NCBI GenBank assembly: GCA_002421985.1
Contig: DISF01000050.1
Coordinates: 1-11,616 of the forward strand
Direction: 5' to 3'
Length of the DNA stretch: 11,616 bases
Source of the DNA: Roseovarius sp. UBA6217
GTDB lineage: Bacteria; Pseudomonadota; Alphaproteobacteria; Rhodobacterales; Rhodobacteraceae
The position numbers were made by a program, and so were the translations under genes. Below, in pieces: positions 1 through 6,066 of this stretch (position 1 is the first letter of the stretch; each line of letters begins with the position of its first letter). The notes under the pieces are model-generated. The model was not told the origin of the DNA. It did no database searches and saw only the letters and a program-made list of their open reading frames with translations.

Positions 1-43
1 CCTTGGGCGTCGTCGTGGCTTGGCTGTGAAGATGGATCAGCAT
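1..43 (-). CDS. IS481-family transposase, N-terminal fragment cut by window edge
   Basis: The minus strand opens an ATG at 43 and reads MLIHLHSQATTTPK to the window edge with no stop. I recognise this opening as that of IS481-type transposases (helix-turn-helix plus DDE integrase core) common in Rhodobacteraceae, whose next residues would begin the helix-turn-helix. Only 14 residues are visible, so neither the catalytic domain nor intactness can be judged. A G-rich stretch lies just before the ATG. The identification rests on recall of the family N-terminus and on the adjoining repeat; a chance short ORF is the alternative. Confidence 0.6.
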   Translation of the reverse strand, partial: MLIHLHSQATTTPK

Positions 44-114
44 GATCGCCCCCCGTCTCGAATACCCCTCAACACCGATCTTGCCATGAAAAGCGCCGAT
101 CGCCGAGGGGAAAT

Positions 115-197
115 GTGATCATCCGGGATGGAACATGGGACGCGCGCCCAAAACATGATCTCACGGCCAATCATACGGGTGTCGTGAATTATCCGGG
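115..197. repeat. Two direct copies of a GTGA..ATCCGGG motif
   Basis: GTGATCATCCGGG (115-127) and GTGAATTATCCGGG (184-197) share GTGA and ATCCGGG and lie 69 bases apart in the same orientation. Position at the presumed end of an insertion element suggests transposase recognition sequences; this role is an inference. Confidence 0.4.
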
Positions 198-1112
198 TTA
201 GAGCACCTCGCGCATCAGGCCGAGCGCCAGCACCGCGATCACCAGCCCCGCCACGATCTCCAGCACCGTGAGCGCGCGCACGAGGCCCTCACCCTCTGCG
301 GCGGCAAGCCGCGCCAGCACGCCCTCGCGCAGCGTGACCGAGGCCAGCGCCACCGCCACCGTCACGCTCGCCGTGCCGATCCCCATAACAAAGGCCCCGA
401 GGATGCCCGCCGCCTCGATCCCCAGCCGCCAGGTGAGAATGAGAAGGAACAGCGCGCCGGTGCAGGGCCGGATCGCCACCGCCGCGATGAGCGCCGCCGC
501 GTCGCGCCAGGAGGCCACGCGCGCGGCCTCGTCGGGCGTGGGGCCGTGGCGGTGGCCGCATGCGGCGCAGGCGTGGCCGTGCTCGTGCTCGTGTTCGTGG
601 TCATGAGCCTGCCGCCCCGCGCGCCACCAGCGCCGCACCCCGCGCAGGCAAAGCCACACCCCCACCGCCGCGATCGCGCCATAGCTTGCCGGGGCCATCA
701 GCCCCTCGGCGATCCCGGTCATCTGCTGGCGCGTCAGGTCAAAAAGGAACACCCCGGCATAGACCATCACCACCGCGCTTGCCGCCTGCGCAAGGCTCGA
801 CGCCAGCGCCAGCGCCGAGAGCCGCCACGCGCCCACCCGCGCCGCCATGCCATAGCCCGCCATCAGCAGCTTGCCATGCCCCGGCCCCGCCGCGTGAAAG
901 AACCCGTAGGCGAAACACAGCCCCATCAGCCCTGCCATCGCCCCCGGCTCGCCCGCACGCAAGGCCCGCAACAGCCGCGCCATCGCCTGTTGCGTCCCGG
1001 CCTGGCCGTCGCGCGCCCAGGCAGCAAGCTCTGCCGCGCCGCCCATACCCCAGAGCCACACCGCCGCCGCCAGCACCGCCAGCGCGGCCCCGCTCAGGAC
1101 GGCGCGCGGCAC
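198..1112 (-). CDS. NicO/RcnA-type nickel/cobalt transporter
   Basis: This encodes a 304-residue inner-membrane protein of the NicO family (RcnA-like nickel and cobalt efflux). The family signature is clear: H73 followed by GPGHGK at 76-81 in an early membrane segment, and RPCTGA at 215-220 at the start of a later one. Hydrophobic stretches are near residues 7-25, 58-75, 97-122, 143-160, 205-228, 235-260 and 280-300. Between the two halves a loop at about 170-190 alternates His and Glu and adds CAAC and HRH, a likely metal-binding or sensing loop. The start is GTG at 1112, overlapping the end of the DUF1007 gene by 19 bases, which implies translational coupling. The stop codon lies directly against the presumed insertion element, so the last residues may have been altered. 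Direction of transport (export) and the Ni/Co preference come from the family, not from the sequence alone. Confidence 0.85.
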   Translation of the reverse strand: MPRAVLSGAALAVLAAAVWLWGMGGAAELAAWARDGQAGTQQAMARLLRALRAGEPGAMAGLMGLCFAYGFFHAAGPGHGKLLMAGYGMAARVGAWRLSALALASSLAQAASAVVMVYAGVFLFDLTRQQMTGIAEGLMAPASYGAIAAVGVWLCLRGVRRWWRAGRQAHDHEHEHEHGHACAACGHRHGPTPDEAARVASWRDAAALIAAVAIRPCTGALFLLILTWRLGIEAAGILGAFVMGIGTASVTVAVALASVTLREGVLARLAAAEGEGLVRALTVLEIVAGLVIAVLALGLMREVL

Positions 1113-1732
1113 GAGATCGCCATGATGTCGGAAAAGAGATTGCCCACCTCGACGCCGGAATATTGCTCCTCGGCGCTCAGTTCGGCGAGCATGTCGCGAA
1201 ACGCGCGCTGGCTCTCGTCGAGGTCGGGCTCGGTGATGGCATAGGCGCAGCCCTCGGGCAGCACCACCGGACCGGCGAGGGTATACTTGACGAAATAGGT
1301 GGGATCATAGGGCTCCACCCGCAACCCGTCGGCGGGCACGGGCCCGAAGCTGCGGCGATGGCTGGCCACGATCCGGCCTGCCTCGATGCGGATATCGGTA
1401 GGCACGGGATGCTCAAGCGCGATCTTGTCGCCGCCCGCGGTCAGGTACAGATCGCCCTCGAACCCGTCGGGCCATTCCTCCAGATCAAACCCCTTGAGGC
1501 GCGCCAGTTCCGCGTCGGTCAGCGCGCCCTCACCATCGGGATCAAGCCCCATATCGGCAAAGATCAGCAGCGAGAAGAAATCATCATAGGTCCACGTCAC
1601 CTCGACGCCGGTCAGATTGCCCGCGCCGTCATCCTGAAACCTGAGCGCCACATCAACAAAGACATGCGGATGCGCGCCCAGGGGGGCGGCGATCACGAAG
1701 GCGGCGGCGGTGACGATGGCGCGGTGGATCAT
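1094..1732 (-). CDS. DUF1007 family periplasmic protein
   Basis: This is a 212-residue DUF1007 protein. Residues 1-20 form a signal peptide ending in PLGA, so the mature protein would begin HPHVF, the family hallmark and a plausible N-terminal metal ligand. Residues 64-75 (D64, D66, E68, G69, E75) form a loop with EF-hand-like spacing, as is usual in this family. Two cysteines (C162, C208) could form a disulfide in the periplasm. Members are commonly found beside NicO-type or zinc/nickel transporters, as here, where the transporter gene follows with a 19-base overlap. The likely role is periplasmic partner or metal-binding accessory of the exporter; no biochemical function is established. The ATG at 1732 is chosen because the signal peptide starts there, although the ribosome binding site is weak. 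Confidence 0.85.
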   Translation of the reverse strand: MIHRAIVTAAAFVIAAPLGAHPHVFVDVALRFQDDGAGNLTGVEVTWTYDDFFSLLIFADMGLDPDGEGALTDAELARLKGFDLEEWPDGFEGDLYLTAGGDKIALEHPVPTDIRIEAGRIVASHRRSFGPVPADGLRVEPYDPTYFVKYTLAGPVVLPEGCAYAITEPDLDESQRAFRDMLAELSAEEQYSGVEVGNLFSDIMAISCRAPS

Positions 1733-1735
1733 GGC

Positions 1736-1782
1736 GACAGGTTTACGGCATGGACCGGCCCACCCGCAAGGCGGGACCTGTC
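1736..1782 (-). promoter_or_regulatory. Inverted repeat in the leader of the DUF1007-nicO operon
   Basis: GACAGGT at 1736-1742 and ACCTGTC at 1776-1782 are exact inverted copies, starting 4 bases upstream of the DUF1007 start codon. A second hairpin, CCCGC-AAG-GCGGG (1763-1775), sits inside and directly against the right arm. The long-range stem would pair bases immediately in front of the start codon and could influence translation. It may equally be an operator or chance in GC-rich DNA. Confidence 0.35.
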
Positions 1783-1803
1783 ACGCGGCGGCGGCCATTC
1801 GCG

Positions 1804-1823
1804 AAAAGCCGCGCATCGCGCGG
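1804..1823 (-). terminator. Terminator-like hairpin between proB and the DUF1007 gene
   Basis: On the minus strand CCGCGC-GAT-GCGCGG (1823-1809) forms a 6-bp all-GC stem followed by C and four T residues (1807-1804). It lies 244 bases after the proB stop, so it could end the rplU-proB transcript. It also lies downstream of the promoter candidate at 1903-1931, so it may act as an attenuator inside the DUF1007-nicO leader. The short T run makes it moderate rather than strong. Confidence 0.45.
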
Positions 1824-1902
1824 TCATGGCCTGGCGCGGACGTTTGGAGAGCCGCGCATTGACGGGCCGCGGTGCGGCGATCCAACGTCAGTTTGGCAGC
1901 AC

Positions 1903-1931
1903 TTTATCTCGCCAAATCCGAAAAACCTCAA
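1903..1931 (-). promoter_or_regulatory. Probable promoter of the DUF1007-nicO operon
   Basis: On the minus strand TTGAGG (1931-1926) and GATAAA (1908-1903) are separated by exactly 17 bases, matching 4 of 6 positions of both the -35 and -10 consensus. The surrounding stretch is the most AT-rich part of the 334-base gap between proB and DUF1007. Transcription would start near 1896, giving a leader of about 160 bases. The rest of this gap holds GC-rich palindromes and no recognisable gene. Confidence 0.5.
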
Positions 1932-2066
1932 CGCAAGGCGCAGGTGGCGGCCAAATCGCCGTGCCGGGGGGCGGCCCGGCGATGCGCGGCGGCGCGCCAA
2001 GGCGCGCCTTGACTCCGCGCATTGGTGCCCGGCTTCGAATGTCCGCGCAAGGATACTCCCCCGCCC

Positions 2067-3173
2067 TCAGATCGCCATGTCGTCGCGGTGGATGAGCGGC
2101 CCGCGGGAGGCATAGCCGAGCGCATCCTCGATCTGATCCGAGCGCAGCCCGGCAATCCGCTTGGCATCGGCCGCATCATAGCGGGTGAGCCCCTGCCCCA
2201 GCACGCGGCCCGTCTCATCGGCCAGCTCTACCGGGTCGCCGCGCCCGAACGCGCCGTCAACGGCGCTCACCCCGGCGGGCAGAAGGCTGCTGCCCCGCCC
2301 GAGCGCCTGCGCCGCGCCCGCATCGACGATGACCCGCCCGCGCGGCTTCATCGCGGCGATCCAGGCCTTGCGCTTTTGCTGCGGCGTGCCCTGCGCGGCA
2401 AACCAGGTGGCGCGCGCGCCCTGCGCCAGCGCCGCGAGCGGGTGATCCACGTCACCGCGCGTGATCGCCATTGCACAGCCCCCGGCGGTGGCGGTGCGCG
2501 CGGCCATCACCTTGGTCTTCATGCCGCCCTTCGAGAGGCCCGAGCCGGCATCGCCCGCCATCGCCATGATCGCAGGCGTGATCCCCTCGACCTGCGGGAT
2601 ATGGCGCGCCGACGGGTCGATCTGCGGGTTGGCGGTATAAAGCCCGTCCACATCCGACAACAGCACCAGAACATCCGCCCCCGCCGTCACCGCCACCTGC
2701 GCCGCCAGCCGGTCATTGTCGCCATAGCGGATTTCATCTGTGGCCACGGTGTCGTTCTCGTTGACGATGGGCACCACGCCAAGGCGCAAGAGCTGGTCGA
2801 GCGTGGCGCGCGAATTGAGATAGCGGCGGCGGTTCTCGCTGTCCTCGAGCGTCACCAGCACCTGCGCCGCGCGGATATCGTGGCGCGCCAGCGCCGCCTC
2901 ATAGGCCCCGGCAAGGCGGATCTGCCCGACCGCCGCCGCGGCCTGGCTCTGCTCCAGCGAAAGCGCGCGTGCAGGCAGGCCCAGCAACGCGCGCCCCAGC
3001 GCGATCGAGCCAGACGAGACCAGCACCACATCCACGCCCTGCCCGCGCAAGCCCGCCACATCCTCGACCAGCGAGGCGAGCCAGCCTTCGCGCAAGGCTC
3101 CGCTGTCGCGATCCACCAGAAGCGCCGAGCCGATCTTGACGACAACCCGGCGCGCGTCTCCTAAGGGTGCCAA
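2067..3173 (-). CDS. proB: Glutamate 5-kinase (proline biosynthesis)
   Basis: This 368-residue protein phosphorylates L-glutamate to gamma-glutamyl phosphate, the first step of proline synthesis, in the cytoplasm. The amino acid kinase domain fills about residues 6-255: VVKIGSALLV with K13, the SSGSIALG loop (53-60), NENDTV (138-143), GDNDRLAAQVA (151-161) and the GGMKTK motif near 216-221. A C-terminal PUA domain follows (about 275-360), giving the full two-domain architecture and usual length. The start is a TTG at 3173 that overlaps the 3' end of obgE by 13 bases, indicating coupling. Feedback inhibition by proline is known for the family. The usual partner proA does not follow in this window. 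Confidence 0.95.
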   Translation of the reverse strand: MAPLGDARRVVVKIGSALLVDRDSGALREGWLASLVEDVAGLRGQGVDVVLVSSGSIALGRALLGLPARALSLEQSQAAAAVGQIRLAGAYEAALARHDIRAAQVLVTLEDSENRRRYLNSRATLDQLLRLGVVPIVNENDTVATDEIRYGDNDRLAAQVAVTAGADVLVLLSDVDGLYTANPQIDPSARHIPQVEGITPAIMAMAGDAGSGLSKGGMKTKVMAARTATAGGCAMAITRGDVDHPLAALAQGARATWFAAQGTPQQKRKAWIAAMKPRGRVIVDAGAAQALGRGSSLLPAGVSAVDGAFGRGDPVELADETGRVLGQGLTRYDAADAKRIAGLRSDQIEDALGYASRGPLIHRDDMAI

Positions 3174-4225
3174 GGGCTGTCCCCATCCGCTTGTGCCGCC
3201 GCGATCTCGTCATCGCTGTCGCGGCGGCGGCGCGTGCGGCTTTCGCCGATCTCGGCGCGCAGGGCGCGCAGCACCTCCGCCACCCCCTCGCCCGACACCG
3301 AAGACATGAGCATCACCGGCCCGCCGCTGGCCTCTTGCAACTCGCCCTGCAAAAAGACGCGTTCCTCGGCGTCGAGCGTGTCGATCTTGCTCAGCACCGT
3401 CACCCGCCTCTTGTCGGCCAGACCCGCGCCATAGGCCTCGATCTCGCCGATAATCGTCCGGTAATCGGCCACCGGATCACCCGAGGAGCCATCCACCAGG
3501 TGCAGAAGCGCGGCGCAGCGCTCGACATGGCCGAGAAACAGATCGCCAAGGCCACGGCCCTCGGACGCGCCCTCGATCAGACCGGGAATGTCGGCCACGA
3601 CGAATTCGGCCCCGTCGATGCCCACCACGCCAAGATTGGGGTGCAGCGTGGTGAACGGGTAATCGGCCACCTTGGGCCGCGCATTCGACGTGGCGGCGAG
3701 AAAGGTGGATTTGCCCGCGTTGGGCAGGCCCAGAAGCCCGACATCGGCGATGAGCTTCAGCCGCAGCCAGATGGTGCGCTCAACGCCCGGCTGGCCGGGA
3801 TTGGCGCGGCGCGGGGCCTGGTTGGTGGAGGTCTTGAACCGCAGGTTGCCCCAGCCGCCATTGCCGCCATGCGCGAGCTCGATCACCTGCCCTACCTCGG
3901 TCATGTCGGCGATCACCGTCTCCTCGTCCTCATCAAGGATTTCGGTGCCCACGGGCACGCGCAGCACGATGTCATCGCCGCTTGCCCCGGTGCGCTGACG
4001 CCCCATGCCGGGGCGACCATCGGCGGCAAAGAAATGCTGCTGATAGCGAAAATCAATGAGCGTGTTGAGCCCGTCCACCGCCTCGACACGGACCGCGCCG
4101 CCATTGCCGCCATCGCCGCCATCGGGGCCGCCGAACTCGATATATTTCTCGCGCCGAAAGCTGACACAGCCCGCGCCGCCACTGCCAGAGCGGATATATA
4201 CCTTCGCGAGGTCGAGGAATTTCAT
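3161..4225 (-). CDS. obgE: Obg-family GTPase, ribosome assembly
   Basis: This is a 354-residue Obg/CgtA GTPase, which binds the 50S particle and acts in ribosome maturation, stress response and cell-cycle control. Residues 1-158 form the glycine-rich Obg fold (FGGPDGGDGGNGG at 31-43, HGGNGGWGN at 119-127). The G domain follows: Walker A GLPNAGKS (166-173), switch I YPFTTLHPN (189-197), DIPG (212-215), SKID as the G4 motif (279-282) and SSVSGEG (308-314). G4 has Ser in place of the usual Asn. The C-terminal tail is short, with an arginine run and then acidic residues. ATG at 4225 is preceded by AAAGGAC. It lies 36 bases after the acetyltransferase gene and overlaps proB. Linkage with rplU and rpmA is the classical arrangement. 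Confidence 0.97.
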   Translation of the reverse strand: MKFLDLAKVYIRSGSGGAGCVSFRREKYIEFGGPDGGDGGNGGAVRVEAVDGLNTLIDFRYQQHFFAADGRPGMGRQRTGASGDDIVLRVPVGTEILDEDEETVIADMTEVGQVIELAHGGNGGWGNLRFKTSTNQAPRRANPGQPGVERTIWLRLKLIADVGLLGLPNAGKSTFLAATSNARPKVADYPFTTLHPNLGVVGIDGAEFVVADIPGLIEGASEGRGLGDLFLGHVERCAALLHLVDGSSGDPVADYRTIIGEIEAYGAGLADKRRVTVLSKIDTLDAEERVFLQGELQEASGGPVMLMSSVSGEGVAEVLRALRAEIGESRTRRRRDSDDEIAAAQADGDSPWHP

Positions 4226-4261
4226 CGTCTGTCCTTTCGCCGCGTCGCCCGCGCGCGGCCC

Positions 4262-4801
4262 TCAGCCCATCTTGCGGCTATAGGTCCATGTGGGCACACA
4301 GGCCCCGCGCGCGACGCAGTAGGTTTCGGCATCCCCAAGATACTGAAACCCGCAATTCGTCAAGACCCGCGCCGAAGCGGTGTTGTCCTGGAACACGCTG
4401 GCAAATACGGTGCGCGCGGCGTGGGGGTTGGCGGACAAAAGCGCCTCGACCGCCGCCGAGGCAATGCCGGTGTTCCACCATGCGGGCGCGACCCAATAGG
4501 CGATCTCGGACTGGCCGGTATCGACGCGGCTCAGGGAGACAAGCCCCATCACCTCGGCCCCGCCCGTGCGGGTGCCGTCGATAGCCCAGATATCCTCGAT
4601 CCGGTTCGCGGCATGGGCGCGCGCGATCAGCGCCTCGGCGGCACCGGGCGGATAGGGATGCGGGATGGTCGGGGTGGCCTGCGCCACCCGGATATCGCCC
4701 GCGTTCATCGCGATCAGCCCTGCATCCGAGCCGCGCAGCGGGCGCAGGTCGAACCGTTCGGTTGCGATCACCGGCTGGTCGATCACCGTCTCGTAAGCCA
4801 T
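4262..4801 (-). CDS. GNAT-family N-acetyltransferase (RimJ/RimL type)
   Basis: This is a 179-residue acetyl-CoA-dependent N-acetyltransferase of the Acetyltransf_3 (RimJ/RimL-like) type. ATERFDLRPLRGSDAG near the N-terminus is the typical first strand. The motif A region reads AYWVAPAWWNTGIASAAVEALL, where NTGIAS takes the place of the usual RGxGxA pyrophosphate loop, and ASVFQDNTASARVLTNCGF is the conserved segment following it. The start at ATG 4801 is chosen because a strong AAGGAGGA lies 5 bases upstream and the family N-terminus begins there; an in-frame ORF extends further upstream but is not protein-like. It sits between rpmA and obgE. The position makes a ribosome-associated substrate conceivable, but the substrate is unknown and small molecules are equally possible. 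Confidence 0.85.
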   Translation of the reverse strand: MAYETVIDQPVIATERFDLRPLRGSDAGLIAMNAGDIRVAQATPTIPHPYPPGAAEALIARAHAANRIEDIWAIDGTRTGGAEVMGLVSLSRVDTGQSEIAYWVAPAWWNTGIASAAVEALLSANPHAARTVFASVFQDNTASARVLTNCGFQYLGDAETYCVARGACVPTWTYSRKMG

Positions 4802-4942
4802 GCGCTCCTCCTTTCGCATGATGCGTCTCCCCATCAGATGGGGGCGCGCGCCGCTGTCACAAGCCTTGCCAATGCCTCCCGCACCGGAACATGACGCGAA
4901 TTTTACCGCGATATCACCGAACACCCCTGCCTGACACGACAA

Positions 4943-4968
4943 GGGGGACCGGCGCGCGCCGATCCCCC
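4943..4968 (-). terminator. Hairpin downstream of rpmA, candidate terminator
   Basis: GGGGGA at 4943-4948 pairs with TCCCCC at 4963-4968, and the interior CGGCG/CGCCG can pair as well, giving a very stable GC stem. It lies 30 bases past the rpmA stop codon. The minus-strand continuation is TTGTCGTG, only weakly T-rich, so termination may be partial and let some transcription continue into the acetyltransferase-obgE-proB genes. Confidence 0.5.
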
Positions 4969-4998
4969 CTCATGGTCATGTCATGTGCCGGGTTCGGC

Positions 4999-5268
4999 TT
5001 ATTCTGCGGCCTCCGCCATTGGCAGCACGGAAATGAACGTGCGGCCCTTGAGACCCTTGTGAAAGGTCACGGCCCCCGTGGTCACGGCGAAAAGCGTGTG
5101 ATCCTTGCCCTGGCCCACACCGTCGCCCGGCCAGAACTTGTTGCCGCGCTGGCGGACGATGATGTTGCCGGGGATCACGGCCTCACCGCCGTATTTCTTG
5201 ACGCCGAGACGACGGCCAGCCGAATCGCGCCCGTTGCGGGATGACCCGCCTGCCTTCTTGTGTGCCAT
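4999..5268 (-). CDS. rpmA: 50S ribosomal protein L27
   Basis: This is an 89-residue L27, the large-subunit protein whose N-terminal tail reaches the peptidyl transferase centre. The N-terminus MAHKKAGGSSRNGRDS and the following GRRLGVKKYGGEAVIPGNIIVRQRG match the family throughout, with no N-terminal cleavable extension of the Firmicutes type. The C-terminus is short and alanine- and glutamate-rich. ATG at 5268 has AAGGAGA 7 bases upstream, and the gap to the rplU stop is 11 bases, so the two genes are co-transcribed. Confidence 0.98.
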   Translation of the reverse strand: MAHKKAGGSSRNGRDSAGRRLGVKKYGGEAVIPGNIIVRQRGNKFWPGDGVGQGKDHTLFAVTTGAVTFHKGLKGRTFISVLPMAEAAE

Positions 5269-5279
5269 CTCGTGTCTCC

Positions 5280-5903
5280 TTAGCCCTTGGTCAATTCTTT
5301 GGCCTGCTCGATCCAGCCTTCACGCTCGATCCGGCCCTTGAACGACAGTTTCTCATCCATCGCCGCGACATCCGCCTCGGTCCATGCGGCGATCTGGGCA
5401 AACGTGGTCACACCCGCCTCATGCAGCTTTTTCTCGAGTGCGGGGCCGACACCCGACAGCACCTTGAGATCATCTGCGCCTGCGGGCGCGTCTGCCTTGG
5501 CGGCGGCCGTCTTCGCCGGGGTCTTCGCCCCGGCCACGCCCGCCACGGAGCCCGCGCCGGTCGCAGCCTTGACGCCGGTCTTGTCCGCGCCTTGCGCGAG
5601 GATCTCGGTCACGCGCAGCAGCGTCAGCTTCTGGCGGTGGCCCTTGGTGCGCTGCGAGCCGTGCTTGCGGCGGCGCTTGACGAAGTGGATGACCTTGTCA
5701 CCCTTGATCTGGTCGATCACCTCGGCCTGCACCGCGGCACCCGCGACCAGCGGCGCGCCGATGACGGGGGCATCGCCGCCCAGCATCAGGATCTCGTTGA
5801 ACTGCACTGTCTCACCGGCATCCGCCGCAAGCTTTTCAACGCGCAGCAGGTCACCCGACTGCACCTTGTATTGCTTGCCGCCGGTCTTGAGGACCGCAAA
5901 CAT
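5280..5903 (-). CDS. rplU: 50S ribosomal protein L21 with C-terminal helix-hairpin-helix extension
   Basis: Residues 1-103 are a complete bacterial L21 (MFAVLKTGGKQYKV at the start, FVKRRRKHGSQRTKGHRQ at 74-91 as the rRNA-binding signature). The protein then continues with an Ala/Lys-rich linker (about 105-143) and a compact domain at 144-204. LKVLSGVGPALEKKLHEAGV looks like a helix-hairpin-helix, followed by FAQIAAWTEADVAAMDEKL. The total of 207 residues is about twice the usual L21. A similar domain is known at the end of some alphaproteobacterial NuoE proteins, and extended L21 is, to my knowledge, usual in Rhodobacterales. Its function is unclear; extra rRNA contact is the simplest guess. 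The start at 5903 is set by homology and by AAGGAAAG upstream. Confidence 0.95.
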   Translation of the reverse strand: MFAVLKTGGKQYKVQSGDLLRVEKLAADAGETVQFNEILMLGGDAPVIGAPLVAGAAVQAEVIDQIKGDKVIHFVKRRRKHGSQRTKGHRQKLTLLRVTEILAQGADKTGVKAATGAGSVAGVAGAKTPAKTAAAKADAPAGADDLKVLSGVGPALEKKLHEAGVTTFAQIAAWTEADVAAMDEKLSFKGRIEREGWIEQAKELTKG

Positions 5904-6031
5904 GGCTCTTTCCTTCTCATCCCGCGTCCTGTGGCCCCCCTTTCGGGGTGTTGCGGGCCATAAGGCCCACCTCGGACAGCGCCCCCTTGGGGGATCATTC
6001 AAATGCAAAACCGGCGAGTCCTCCCGCCGGT
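5904..6031 (-). promoter_or_regulatory. Structured 5' leader of rplU-rpmA
   Basis: The stretch between the probable promoter and the rplU start has no gene but carries several hairpins. Read on the minus strand these are ACCGGCG/CGCCGGT with an 8-base loop (6031-6010) followed by TTTTG, then CCCCC/GGGGG (5993-5982), GGGCC-TTAT-GGCCC (5968-5955) and CCCC-GAAA-GGGG (5948-5937) with a GNRA tetraloop. GTCC (5977-5974) and GGAC (5929-5926) can close a junction around the last two. Such a leader could bind a ribosomal protein for autogenous control, as for other r-protein operons; this is an inference. The first hairpin with its T run resembles a terminator. Confidence 0.45.
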
Positions 6032-6037
6032 CGCGAC

Positions 6038-6066
6038 CGTATGCGCCATGGGTGCGGCGGAGTCAA
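6038..6066 (-). promoter_or_regulatory. Probable promoter of rplU-rpmA
   Basis: On the minus strand TTGACT (6066-6061) and CATACG (6043-6038) are 17 bases apart. The -35 matches 5 of 6 consensus positions and the -10 matches 3 of 6. Two further TTGACG copies lie upstream at 6078-6073 and 6087-6082. Transcription would begin close to 6031. Confidence 0.45.

Larger units (their letters stand above)
1..197 (-). mobile_element. End region of a probable IS481-type insertion sequence
   Basis: The stretch between the transposase start (43) and the nicO stop codon (198-200) has no other gene. It contains two similar copies of a motif, GTGATCATCCGGG at 115-127 and GTGAATTATCCGGG at 184-197, as expected for transposase-binding or terminal sequences of an insertion element. 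The right boundary is inferred to be at or near 197-200, immediately against the nicO stop codon. The exact terminus and any target duplication cannot be fixed because the other end lies outside the window. Confidence 0.45.

Noticed and set aside
115..197. CRISPR array from the repeated CATCCGGG/TTATCCGGG motif
   Set aside because: There are only two short imperfect copies with no regular spacer series; an insertion-element end explains them better.
1733..2066. Cobalamin or NiCo riboswitch ahead of the nickel/cobalt transporter operon
   Set aside because: I looked for the conserved boxes of these classes on the minus strand and did not see them; only generic hairpins are present.
560..2095. 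A 511-codon plus-strand frame opposite the NicO and DUF1007 genes
   Set aside because: The N-terminal half is an Arg/Pro/Ala-rich GC artefact, and the minus-strand genes have clear family motifs, signal peptide and membrane segments.
3167..4894. A 575-codon plus-strand frame opposite obgE and the acetyltransferase
   Set aside because: Its protein is a shadow of the minus-strand genes, rich in Arg, His and Ala, without a family signature or ribosome binding site.
4802..4942. N-terminal extension of the acetyltransferase to an upstream in-frame start at 4942
   Set aside because: The extra residues do not resemble the family, and a strong Shine-Dalgarno sits just before the ATG at 4801.
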